A DNA stretch of 64,000 nt, taken from assembly GCF_001274895.1 (NCBI RefSeq), contig NZ_CP006841.1:248001-312000 (forward strand), given 5' to 3'. The stretch is from Corynebacterium lactis RW2-5 (GTDB taxonomy: Bacteria; Actinomycetota; Actinomycetes; Mycobacteriales; Mycobacteriaceae). Below, in pieces: positions 17,314 through 25,451 of this stretch; position 1 is the first letter of the stretch; each line of letters begins with the position of its first letter. Made by a program: the position numbers and the translations under genes. Under the pieces are notes generated by a model that saw only the letters and a program-made list of their open reading frames with translations, was not told where the DNA came from and searched no databases.

Positions 17314-18552
17314 CTATTTCGAGTGCTTGAGTTCGGCGCGCATGGTCGGCCCGTAGGAGATGCGGCGATGCATCTTTTCGAACGGCCCCTGCATTCCACG
17401 GGCTTCCATCACCCACGCGATAAAGAGCGTAACTAGCCAGACCGCGAATGCGACACCGGTTTGGATCGCAGTACCGAGGCCTCGTGGGAAGTCCAACATG
17501 AATGGGTAGACCAATATGGCAAACAGTACTGATTGCAGTAGATAACCTGTCATGGAACGTTTTCCCAGAGCCACAATCGCGGTCATCCATGGTGGGATTG
17601 GTGCCCCAGCGTGGATACGCCGCTGCAAGGGTTCTAGAGCTAATGCGAGGCCCGCCAGAATACCCGGCCCCGTAAAAACGCCGATTGAACTGTTAACAAG
17701 CATGAAGCTCTCTTCAAACTGCTGAGGCAACACACCGATGGCGGCGAGGCCCCACGGTAAGCCAACCCCGAAGGAAATCACCAAAGCAACTACTAGCCAC
17801 CGAATTAAGAGTGGTCGATGGGAAGAGACGTCGGCAAGCACTCCCTTACGGGCCCATACAAAACCGAGCAACATCACTGGAAAGTAGAAGAAAGTCGACA
17901 CGGGAAGCGTGACAACAGCTAGAAACAAGACTTTCAAATTGGTCCAAAGCAGCGATAAGTATGTAGCGGCCTCGGAGGTCCCTCCCAGGGAAGCTGGATC
18001 CTTAGTTGTGCTACTGGCGGTCTGGCCTAGCAATAGTAAGGACACCAAACCTATCAGGGCAATAATGACGAGTGGAATCCAGTATATGACCCTGAGCTGA
18101 CGATCTTGGAGGTCTATGAGAGCCGCAATGGCCACTCCGCATACTCCATAGAGAAACATGACGTCGCCGGAGAACAAAAAGAGCAAGTGCGTAGCGCCAA
18201 ACAGTGCAAGGAATGCATATCGCTTCGCAATTACCGTTCGCGCCCTCATTATTGGAAACTCACGTCTGGCGAGGCTTAGTGAGATAAGACCGATGCCGAA
18301 ACCGAGGAGAGTCGCAAACATTGGCAATCCTCGGTTGTGCGCTGTGATGGCGGCGAAGACAATAGCAATCTTGTCGGCAAGGCTGTCGCCATTAATGCCT
18401 CCGAAGAAGGACGCGGGGGTGGGCTTGTCGAATAACAGCCATGCAGTTGCGACGTTGGCAATGGCGATGCCGAGCAGCGCTAAGCCGCGTGCGACGTCGG
18501 GAACCAGCATTCGCGGGCGCTTGGCGGTAGCGCTTGCATCGATTTCGGTCAT
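17314..18552 (-). CDS. DUF418 multi-pass membrane protein (copy 1)
   Basis: A 412-residue protein with about ten hydrophobic segments. It starts with RMLVPDVARGLALLGIAIAN and ends with the DUF418 region WMTAIVALGKRSMTGYLLQS and GPFEKMHRR (motifs given in part). DUF418 proteins resemble acyltransferase-3/transport-like membrane proteins; no function is established. The next gene upstream is a close paralogue (same motifs in the same order), so this is a tandem duplication. No catalytic residues can be assigned. Confidence 0.85.
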   Translation of the reverse strand: MTEIDASATAKRPRMLVPDVARGLALLGIAIANVATAWLLFDKPTPASFFGGINGDSLADKIAIVFAAITAHNRGLPMFATLLGFGIGLISLSLARREFPIMRARTVIAKRYAFLALFGATHLLFLFSGDVMFLYGVCGVAIAALIDLQDRQLRVIYWIPLVIIALIGLVSLLLLGQTASSTTKDPASLGGTSEAATYLSLLWTNLKVLFLAVVTLPVSTFFYFPVMLLGFVWARKGVLADVSSHRPLLIRWLVVALVISFGVGLPWGLAAIGVLPQQFEESFMLVNSSIGVFTGPGILAGLALALEPLQRRIHAGAPIPPWMTAIVALGKRSMTGYLLQSVLFAILVYPFMLDFPRGLGTAIQTGVAFAVWLVTLFIAWVMEARGMQGPFEKMHRRISYGPTMRAELKHSK

Positions 18553-18630
18553 TCCTACACCTTAAGGGCATAGCAAAGGCGCCGCATTTGAGGGGTGCGG
18601 CGCCAACTTTTGGCTATGTTATTTAACGTG

Positions 18631-19929
18631 TTACTTCTCGGGTCGCATTGTCGGACCGTAGGACAGGCGTCGGTGAACCTTCTCAAACGGCCCCGCTAGA
18701 CCGCGCACCTCGAGTGCCCATGCTATGGCTAGCGTGAGCAGCCAGACCAGAATCGCAATGCCGGTTTGGGCGGCTGCACCCAGTCCACGTGGGATGCCAA
18801 GCATGAACGGGTAGACCAAAATGAAGAAGAGTACGGACTGGAGTAGGTAGCCAGTCATTGAACGCTTGCCCAGCGCCACCACTGCTGTCATCCATGCTGG
18901 TACTGCAGCACCTTCGTTTATCCGCCGCTGTACTGGCTCTAGAAGTAGTGCCAGTCCTGCGAGGATGCCGGGGCCGGTAAACGCGCCGAGGCAGGTGTTC
19001 AAAAACAGCAATACTTCTTCGTACTGCGACGGAAGCACGTCAATTGCCGACAGGCCCCAGGGTAGCCCCACTCCGAGGGAGATGACAATTGCCACCGCTA
19101 ACCAGAGCTTTAGCTGGGTGCGGTGCGCATTGACGTCGGCAAGCACTCCCTTACGGGCCCAGACGAATCCGAGCAGCATCACGGGAAAATAGAAGAACAT
19201 GGACACCGGCAGTGTTGTTATGCCGACTCCCAAAACCTTGAGGTTTGCTGCGAGCATCTCGGCATAGCTAGGAATTTGAGTGCTGCCGCCGGCTGCGGTG
19301 ATACTATCCGGCGCGGCGGTGGTGTTGTTGGTCAGTAGCAGGACTCCGATGAGGCCGAACAGGGTGGAGAGAATCAGCGGTACCCACGCAAGGACTGTGA
19401 GCGCGCGATCACTGAATCCGATGAGCAGGGCGATAACGATGCCGCAGATGCCGTAGAGGAACATCACGTCGCCGAAGAAGAGGAAGACGGTGTGAATCAC
19501 TCCGAAAAGCGCTAGATAGGCGTAGCGCTTAATCAGGACGCGACGAGATTGGCGGACCGTGAAACCCCGCCTGTTCAGGCTGAGAGTGATGAGTCCAACG
19601 CCGAAGCCGAGAAGAGTCGCGAACATCGGGAGGCCTCGGTTATGCGAGGTCACCGCAGCAAAGACTACTGCGATCTGATCCGCTAGGGCGGTGGCGCCGT
19701 CGCTGATTCCTCCGAAGAAGAACGCGGACATGGATGTGGGAGCCACAAGCCATGCAGTTGCGATATTCGCGATTGCTATGCCGAGCAGTGCAAAGCCGCG
19801 GGCGGCATCGGGGACGAGCATGCGCGGTCGGCGCTGAGAGATTGGAGCCGACTGATGTGCGTCGGTCGTGTTTGGGCTCCCTATTCCTGTTCCGGATGAG
19901 CCCTGTATGGTCTGGCCATCTTGTTGCAT
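18631..19929 (-). CDS. DUF418 multi-pass membrane protein (copy 2)
   Basis: A 432-residue paralogue of the downstream gene; the two share long blocks such as LPMFATLLGFGVGLI-type, FYFPVMLLGFVWARKGVLADV and ALGKRSMTGYLLQSVLF (in part). It has a longer polar N-terminus. The 78-bp gap to copy 1 has no clear terminator, so both may be co-transcribed. Upstream lies a divergent DUF2975/XRE pair with tandem operators, which could also affect this gene. Function unknown. Confidence 0.85.
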   Translation of the reverse strand: MQQDGQTIQGSSGTGIGSPNTTDAHQSAPISQRRPRMLVPDAARGFALLGIAIANIATAWLVAPTSMSAFFFGGISDGATALADQIAVVFAAVTSHNRGLPMFATLLGFGVGLITLSLNRRGFTVRQSRRVLIKRYAYLALFGVIHTVFLFFGDVMFLYGICGIVIALLIGFSDRALTVLAWVPLILSTLFGLIGVLLLTNNTTAAPDSITAAGGSTQIPSYAEMLAANLKVLGVGITTLPVSMFFYFPVMLLGFVWARKGVLADVNAHRTQLKLWLAVAIVISLGVGLPWGLSAIDVLPSQYEEVLLFLNTCLGAFTGPGILAGLALLLEPVQRRINEGAAVPAWMTAVVALGKRSMTGYLLQSVLFFILVYPFMLGIPRGLGAAAQTGIAILVWLLTLAIAWALEVRGLAGPFEKVHRRLSYGPTMRPEK

Positions 19930-20001
19930 TCCTTTAATTTACGGTGGCGCGTTCGTTTTTTACAGTCTTGGCGAGTGTGATACGCACCAAGGCCTTGCAT
20001 C

Positions 20002-20049
20002 ATATCGAAAAGCGATATAGTATCGAAAATCGATACATCGAAAGTCGAT
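20002..20049. promoter_or_regulatory. Three tandem ATCGAAA-type operators
   Basis: Three near-palindromes follow one another: ATATCGAAAAGCGATAT (20002-20018), TATCGAAAATCGATA (20021-20035) and ATCGAAAGTCGAT (20037-20049). All share ATCGAAANNCGAT. They end 18 bases before the DUF2975 start codon and cover the likely promoter. The XRE regulator two genes on is the obvious candidate to bind them (autoregulation), by inference. Confidence 0.8.
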
Positions 20050-20066
20050 ATGTGAGGAGCCTTGTC

Positions 20067-20756
20067 ATGTCTGGCAATCCGCTTGATTCTGATTCTGCCG
20101 ATACCGCTAAAGCGGTTCATCCGGCGAGCCCTGAGGAAGGGGGTACCAATGCAGAACGTGTGAGCACGAGCGAGCGGGGCAATCGGGAACCCCGCGACCC
20201 CTATCGCAATGCGAAGAAGGAGCGACGCGATATGAACGCCTCGCTTCTAGGGGGTGTGCTTGCGCTGGTGTTCATTTTCTTGGAGCTGCGAAATCCACTC
20301 TTCAATCAGAAGTTCAGCAGCAATCTCGCCCTTCTGTTGCCCGAAAATATCGCCGATGGAAACGGAATTCCGGTTGAGATCATGAGTGGTGGGGCGCTTG
20401 GGCTATTCATTGTGGCGGAGGCGATTAAAGCACTAAGCGTTGCGGCCATTGCAGTTTTGATAATCCTGGTGGTGCGCTCCTACATCAGGGGTGAGTTCTT
20501 TACCTTACGCAGTGCGCGCAGGGTAACCGCGATTAGCTGGCTGACTTTGATTTACTCGGTAGGGCTATTTATCCAGCATATGGGCAATAACATGGTTGCC
20601 TCCGAGCTAGGCCTCGATGTTTGGTTCGACCGATCGGAGAGCGTTCTTGGGGGGTTCCTTCCCTTCTGGTACGTGTTAATGATGGCAATTTCCATGCTCG
20701 GCGTTATGCTCTACCGCGCCGCCCGGATGCAGCAGGATCAGGAAGGGCTCATCTAA
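20067..20756 (+). CDS. DUF2975 membrane protein
   Basis: The frame is open from 19944, but that would run through the operators; the ATG at 20067, after GAGGAGCC, is preferred (229 residues). A polar, Glu/Arg-rich N-terminus of ~55 residues precedes four membrane segments (about 58-75, 105-140, 150-175 and 200-220). DUF2975 proteins are typically encoded with a small YozG-like XRE regulator, as here with no gap. The pair is thought to form a membrane-linked regulatory module; its signal is unknown. Confidence 0.8.
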   Translation: MSGNPLDSDSADTAKAVHPASPEEGGTNAERVSTSERGNREPRDPYRNAKKERRDMNASLLGGVLALVFIFLELRNPLFNQKFSSNLALLLPENIADGNGIPVEIMSGGALGLFIVAEAIKALSVAAIAVLIILVVRSYIRGEFFTLRSARRVTAISWLTLIYSVGLFIQHMGNNMVASELGLDVWFDRSESVLGGFLPFWYVLMMAISMLGVMLYRAARMQQDQEGLI

Positions 20757-20960
20757 ATGGCGGAGGTTATGTGCCACCTCGATGACCTGCTTGCCCGCCG
20801 CAATATGACCCTGGCTGCGCTCGCCGAAGAAGTGGGGGTGACCCCGGTGAATCTATCGGTACTGAAAAACAACCGCGCCAAAGCTGTTCGGTTCACGACG
20901 CTCATTGCGCTTTGTGAAGCTCTGGACTGCCAACCGGGGGATTTGTTTACGGTCGAATGA
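20757..20960 (+). CDS. Small XRE-family (YozG-like) regulator
   Basis: A 67-residue protein that is all helix-turn-helix: LDDLLARRNMTLAALAEEVG, then VTPVNLSVLKNNRAKAVRF (recognition helix around VNLSVLKN) and LIALCEALDCQPGDLF. The ATG follows the DUF2975 stop directly, so translation is coupled. The likely targets are the three palindromes upstream of the DUF2975 gene. The family call is firm. Confidence 0.9.
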   Translation: MAEVMCHLDDLLARRNMTLAALAEEVGVTPVNLSVLKNNRAKAVRFTTLIALCEALDCQPGDLFTVE

Positions 20961-21054
20961 CAAAATCTTCCCGCCCTGACGAATCGTCCGTATCCCGTCG
21001 GCGGCGCTGGTCGCATGGAATTTCTCGCGCGGTTCTTGCCCGCACCGAATTTTT

Positions 21055-21112
21055 GCCAGCTTTTTGTAGGAAGTAACCGAGTTTTTGGTGCTATTTCCTA
21101 CAAAAAGCTGGC
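21055..21112. terminator. Long bidirectional terminator between XRE and cyaB genes
   Basis: GCCAGCTTTTTGTAGGAA (21055-21072) pairs with TTCCTACAAAAAGCTGGC (21095-21112), a perfect 18-bp stem with a T-rich loop. It lies between convergent genes. The outer bases (GCCAGC...GCTGGCAAATT) match the hairpin at 17179. Confidence 0.8.
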
Positions 21113-21168
21113 AAATTTTGTCTGGGAGCCACAGCCACAGCCGCAGCCGGAGCCCGAGCCCCGTCGCT

Positions 21169-22695
21169 CTAGGCCTCGTCGGCAAGTGTGGGGCGCACCG
21201 GGCGGGCCAGCTGGGTCATGTGAGTACGTCCGCGCAGTTCAACGGACTTTAGGGTAGTCCAGCGGGCCTGCTCGTCCTCATTCGCCAGGCGAATCGTTGA
21301 CGCGGTGGCGAGGACGCGACCGGGGGTATCCTTCGCCAGTTCGGTCAGGCGCGCGGCCTGGTTCACGGCATCTCCAATGACCGTGTATTCGAAGCGGTCG
21401 TGCGCACCGATATGACCCGCCACGACGTGGCCCGCGGAGACGCCGATGCCGGCGGACAGCCGGAGGTGCATCAGCTCTTCACGCAGTTCGCGCGCCGCGG
21501 CCAGAGCGTGGCCCGCAGTATCGTCCAGGGGTAGGGGAGCGCCGAAGACGGCCAGAGCCGCGTCACCCTGGAACTTGTTGATGATGCCCTTATTGCGGTG
21601 CACACAGTCCACCACGTGCTCAAAGAAGGCGTTGAGCTCCTTGACCACGACCTCCGGAGGGTTTTCCACCGCGAAGTTTGTCGAACCAATCACATCCACA
21701 AAGAGCACTGCCACCAGGCGGTCTTCGCCACCGAGTGTTGGCTTTTCCTCCAGTGCCTTGCGGGCGACCTCTGATCCGACGTAGCGACCGAAGAGGTCGC
21801 GGACGCGCTGGCGCTCCTGCAGTCCGCGCATCATCTCGTTGAACCCGGCCTGCAGGACGCCCATCTCCGAGCCATCGTAAATAGGGACGCGCGTGGAGGT
21901 TTCACCCATGCGGACCTTGTTAATCGCGCCGGTGAGGTCCCGAATTGGATCCACAATGGACATACTCGCCAGCATGGTGCCGAAGTAGCCAGTGACCAGT
22001 GCCAGCACGGCCAGCGCATTGATGGCCGGGAGGAGATCTGCGGCATCGTCTGTGAACAGGCCCTCACGCTGGCCGAGAAGTACCAGAAGAATCGCAAGAA
22101 CCGGAACACCACTGGTCAATACCCAGGTCTGGCGCAACCGGTGGCCAATCGGGGGCTCCAGCGAGGAATCCGGCGCCCTGCGCGCCAGCGCCTCAACCGC
22201 GACCGGGCGGACCATACGCTCGGAAATCAGGTACGTCAGCAGTGCCACCATTGCCCCGCCGAGCACCGAGGAAATCAGAACCATCAGCCCCAGCTTGCGG
22301 TCATACGCAAAAGCCGCGATGGAGAATACCGCCACGCCGATAGCCCAGATGACCGCACCCAGAAATGCCTGGTAGACCGGCACGCGCATCACTAGGTAGC
22401 GGACCCTGCGCGGGTCGTGCAGCTCCGGGTGGCGCTGCCATTGCAGCAGGGGCTTGAACAGCAGCCACGTAGTGCCAATTCCGGCGACAATCGCCGCAAC
22501 CAGGTACGCCCCGAGGCCGTAGACCGCGACCGCCGGCAAATGAGGCCACCTGGTCTCCTGGTCCAGCGGGAGCAGAACACCAACGAACAGCCCCACAATC
22601 GAGGCGCCGAAAAGGTTACACAGGAACACGAAAGCGGCATACGCGGGCCACATTGTGCCACTTAGCCACTTCACATTCCTCCAGAGCCTTTGCAT
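21169..22695 (-). CDS. cyaB: Membrane adenylate cyclase with HAMP domain
   Basis: A class III cyclase of 508 residues from the ATG at 22695. The longer frame upstream would collide with holB. There are about six N-terminal membrane segments, then a HAMP linker (about 270-325) and the cyclase domain. LFVDVIGSTNFA holds a metal-binding Asp. NKFQGDAALAVFG holds the substrate-selecting Lys and the second Asp. YTVIGDAVNQAARL holds the Thr that favours ATP and the Asn/Arg of the transition state. All key residues are present, so it should make cAMP, which in corynebacteria feeds the CRP-type regulator GlxR. It matches mycobacterial Rv3645 and C. glutamicum CyaB in its gene context. Confidence 0.9.
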   Translation of the reverse strand: MQRLWRNVKWLSGTMWPAYAAFVFLCNLFGASIVGLFVGVLLPLDQETRWPHLPAVAVYGLGAYLVAAIVAGIGTTWLLFKPLLQWQRHPELHDPRRVRYLVMRVPVYQAFLGAVIWAIGVAVFSIAAFAYDRKLGLMVLISSVLGGAMVALLTYLISERMVRPVAVEALARRAPDSSLEPPIGHRLRQTWVLTSGVPVLAILLVLLGQREGLFTDDAADLLPAINALAVLALVTGYFGTMLASMSIVDPIRDLTGAINKVRMGETSTRVPIYDGSEMGVLQAGFNEMMRGLQERQRVRDLFGRYVGSEVARKALEEKPTLGGEDRLVAVLFVDVIGSTNFAVENPPEVVVKELNAFFEHVVDCVHRNKGIINKFQGDAALAVFGAPLPLDDTAGHALAAARELREELMHLRLSAGIGVSAGHVVAGHIGAHDRFEYTVIGDAVNQAARLTELAKDTPGRVLATASTIRLANEDEQARWTTLKSVELRGRTHMTQLARPVRPTLADEA

Positions 22696-22807
22696 GGTTA
22701 CTACATTAGTGTCTCCGCCGGATTGCCGGGGAGCCGTTTGTGCGATTGGCATTCGCCGGCCGTACACTCCACCAGTCCAGCCCGCCGGGCACGCTAGAGT
22801 TAGGCGC

Positions 22808-24148
22808 ATGAGCGACAGCAGCGTCTTTTCCCGCATGCCCGAAACCGGCGGCGTCCGCGAGCGCCTGCTCGCTGCCACCCGCGCTGCCCACTACCGCTTC
22901 GCCCGCGGGCTCGCCCTGGCTGGGTATGAGCGCGTCTCCTCGCTTGCCGACGTTCAGGGCAGCGGCAATGCGGAGCAAGAGGCGTCGGAAAGCGAGGGAG
23001 GGGAGGTCCCGCGGGATTCCGACATGACGCACGCCTGGTTGTTTACGGGGCCAGCAGGGTCGGGAAGGTCAGTGACCGCGAAGGCGTTTGCGGCGGCGCT
23101 GCTGTGCACGAACCATGACAACCCAGGCTGCGGGGGGTGTGAAGGGTGCCGCACGGCGCTGGCGGGTACGCATGGTGACATCAAGATAATCCGGACCGAG
23201 GGCACCATCATCCCGGTGAAGACCGTCCGCGATGAGATTCGCCCGTGGGCCTATAAGCTGCCGACCACGGCGGACTGCCGTGTGCTGATTATTGAGGATG
23301 CGGATCGCCTGAACGACCAGGCCTCGAATGCAATGCTGAAGCTGGTGGAGGAACCGCCACTGCGCACCGTGATTATTATGTGCGCGCCCACGGCGAACCC
23401 GGAGGATTTTTCGGTGACGCTGCGCTCGCGCTGCCGACATGTGTATGTGCCGACGCCGCATACGGAAGATGTCGTGCAGCTGCTGTTGGCAGAGCGTCCG
23501 GATCTGACGCAGGAGCAGGCGCAGTGGGCGGCGACGGTGTCGAACGGGCATATTGGGCGTGCGCGCGGATTTGTCAGCGATGAGGGCTCGCGAGCCTGGC
23601 GTTCAAAGGCGCTGGATTTCGCGGAGGCCGTATTTGACCCGGCGAAGTCGTACCTGGTGGCGCGGGAGCTTGCCAACGAGGTCACGGGTGAGGTCAAGCG
23701 CCGGATGGAGTCGGTGGAGCAGGCGGAGTTGGAAAAGCTGGAGCAGTCGCTGGGAGTGGGCGCGTCGGGCAAGGGCGCCCAGGCGGCGCTGCGCGGTTCC
23801 AAGGGCGTAATTAAGGAGCTGGAGGAAAACCAGAAGAGACGGCGCAGGCGCGCGGAGTCGGACCTGATTGACTTGTCGCTGACGGACATCATGGGCCTCT
23901 ACAGGGACGCGCTGCTGATCTCCTCGGGTGTTGCAGCTGACTCGGGCGAGGGAATTGGTCTGATTAACCCGGATCGGCGCCGCACCGCTCAGGAGCTGGC
24001 GCGCAGGCTCCCGGCGGAGTCACTGCTGGAATCTATCGACGCTATCTCCGGTGTGCGGGATATGCTGAAGTCGGCGGTGCGCAACGGGGTGCTCCTCGAC
24101 GAGCTAATGGCAAAATTGCAGATTGCCGGCCAGGTGGGGCGGCGCTAA
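22808..24148 (+). CDS. holB: DNA polymerase III delta' subunit
   Basis: A clamp-loader AAA+ protein of 446 residues. The Walker A region is FTGPAGSGRSVTAKAF (about 79-94), with Arg in place of the usual Lys, as expected for non-ATP-binding delta' subunits. A zinc site CTNHDNPGCGGCEGC follows (about 101-115), then VLIIEDADRLN and the SRC motif LRSRCRHV. The ATG at 22808 was chosen because the upstream frame overlaps the cyaB promoter. The linker between residues 43 and 75 is low-complexity and carries two copies of the repeat word family. It is homologous to Rv3644c. Confidence 0.9.
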   Translation: MSDSSVFSRMPETGGVRERLLAATRAAHYRFARGLALAGYERVSSLADVQGSGNAEQEASESEGGEVPRDSDMTHAWLFTGPAGSGRSVTAKAFAAALLCTNHDNPGCGGCEGCRTALAGTHGDIKIIRTEGTIIPVKTVRDEIRPWAYKLPTTADCRVLIIEDADRLNDQASNAMLKLVEEPPLRTVIIMCAPTANPEDFSVTLRSRCRHVYVPTPHTEDVVQLLLAERPDLTQEQAQWAATVSNGHIGRARGFVSDEGSRAWRSKALDFAEAVFDPAKSYLVARELANEVTGEVKRRMESVEQAELEKLEQSLGVGASGKGAQAALRGSKGVIKELEENQKRRRRRAESDLIDLSLTDIMGLYRDALLISSGVAADSGEGIGLINPDRRRTAQELARRLPAESLLESIDAISGVRDMLKSAVRNGVLLDELMAKLQIAGQVGRR

Positions 24149-24339
24149 AAGTGCCGTTCATGAGCGGCTGGCGCACGGCTATTGCACGGCGAAGGCACTG
24201 CCAAGGCACGGCGAAGGGGGCCGCTAGGCCACGCCATTTCTCCCCATTTTGGTGACCGGGGGCCGGGTGCATTAATATAATCGCTTGTACATTTTGTGCT
24301 GGGTAAGCTTCGCTTTCTTGCTTCCTGTGCAATGTGCGT

Positions 24340-24415
24340 GCCGCCTTAGCTCAGTCGGTAGAGCATCTCACTCGTAATGAGAAGGTCGCGAGTTCGATTC
24401 TCGCAGGCGGCTCCA
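24340..24415 (+). tRNA. tRNA-Thr (CGU anticodon)
   Basis: A full cloverleaf: acceptor GCCGCCT (24340-24346) with AGGCGGC (24405-24411), D-arm AGCTCAGTCGGTAGAGC, anticodon stem TCTCA/TGAGA around loop CTCGTAA (anticodon CGT), T-arm with GTTCGATTC. Discriminator T and an encoded CCA follow (24413-24415). The same tRNA lies beside holB in mycobacteria. Confidence 0.97.
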
Positions 24416-24423
24416 TTTTTATT

Positions 24424-24486
24424 AACCCCGTTTCGCTCTGGCTCCCAGTCGCATAGGATTAGCAACAAAGTGAAGCGGGGTTTTCG
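24424..24486 (+). terminator. Terminator after tRNA-Thr
   Basis: AACCCCGTTTCGCT (24424-24437) pairs imperfectly with AGTGAAGCGGGGTT (24469-24482), followed by TTTTC. It is placed to end the tRNA transcript. Confidence 0.6.
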
Positions 24487-24542
24487 TATTCTCCGCTGCT
24501 TGGAGCGCATGATCGTCGGATGGCAGTGAGGATGATTGAGAG

Positions 24543-25439
24543 ATGAAACGTCGGGACAACACTCGGGTCCTGCCCGCGTCGATCGCACTGATGATGGTTT
24601 TGGCCCTGGGGGTGTCCGCATGCTCGTTTCAGACTTCCGACCGAACCGCATCATCTCCCTCGCACGAATCCGCAGCCGTCGCAACCTCCACGGCGACTGT
24701 TTCCACTAGGAAGGCGGCGTCGACCATGGCCAACCAGGTCGCAGCTCAGCCGCTGCACGAAGCTCCGCTTGCCGACGCCACCGATACCGGCGCCGGATCT
24801 TTGACCGGGCGCACGGTCTACTTGGACCCGGGCCATGCTGGCACTCCGCCGCCGCAGGACTTGCTGGTCACGGATGGCAGGGGAGGGCTGAAACCCTGCA
24901 ATACCTCTGGTACGGCGTCTAACGATGGATTCCCAGAGCACGAATTCAACTGGTTGATGGCGCAGGAGATCAAGAGTCTTCTGGAGCAGCGGGGCGCGAC
25001 CGTTTTGCTCAGCCGCAGCGACGACACTGGGCGTGCCGATTGCATCGATGCCCGTGCGGAGAAGGAAAATGCCTCCGGAGCGGATGCCGTAGTGAGCCTA
25101 CATGCGGATGGCGCGGGTGAGGGAAACCGGGGCTTCCACGTCTCTTCAATCGATGCGCCAATGGCCGCGAACGACGCGGGCGGCTCCGCGAAGCTGGCGG
25201 AGGCGCTGCGGGATGCGCTGGTCAGCGGTGGTTTTTCGACATCCAACTACTTGGGGGTGGACGGTCTGAATCCCCGTGCTGACTTGACGGGGCTGAATCT
25301 GTCGACCCGCCCGAAGGCACTAATCGAGTACGGCAACATGCGGGATAGCGCCGACATTGCGCTGCTGGCCTCTGAGGATGGCCGTCGCCGCCTGGCGGAA
25401 GCGACGGTCGCGGGTATCGAGGTTTTTCTCGGCGCTTAG
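24543..25439 (+). CDS. Lipoprotein N-acetylmuramoyl-L-alanine amidase (Rv3717 type)
   Basis: A 298-residue Amidase_3 zinc enzyme that cuts the bond between muramic acid and the stem peptide. A lipoprotein signal ends in LGVSAC (lipidation at Cys27). A ~50-residue Ser/Thr/Ala linker follows. Zinc ligands are seen in YLDPGHAG (His), FPEHEFN (Glu) and VSLHADG (His), and the catalytic Glu in LIEYGNM. Two Cys (in KPCNTSG and RADCID) may form the disulfide known from mycobacterial Rv3717. It acts outside the membrane on peptidoglycan. The linker carries a reverse copy of the repeat word (24766-24779). Confidence 0.9.
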   Translation: MKRRDNTRVLPASIALMMVLALGVSACSFQTSDRTASSPSHESAAVATSTATVSTRKAASTMANQVAAQPLHEAPLADATDTGAGSLTGRTVYLDPGHAGTPPPQDLLVTDGRGGLKPCNTSGTASNDGFPEHEFNWLMAQEIKSLLEQRGATVLLSRSDDTGRADCIDARAEKENASGADAVVSLHADGAGEGNRGFHVSSIDAPMAANDAGGSAKLAEALRDALVSGGFSTSNYLGVDGLNPRADLTGLNLSTRPKALIEYGNMRDSADIALLASEDGRRRLAEATVAGIEVFLGA

Positions 25440-25451
25440 GCCGGGTCGCTC

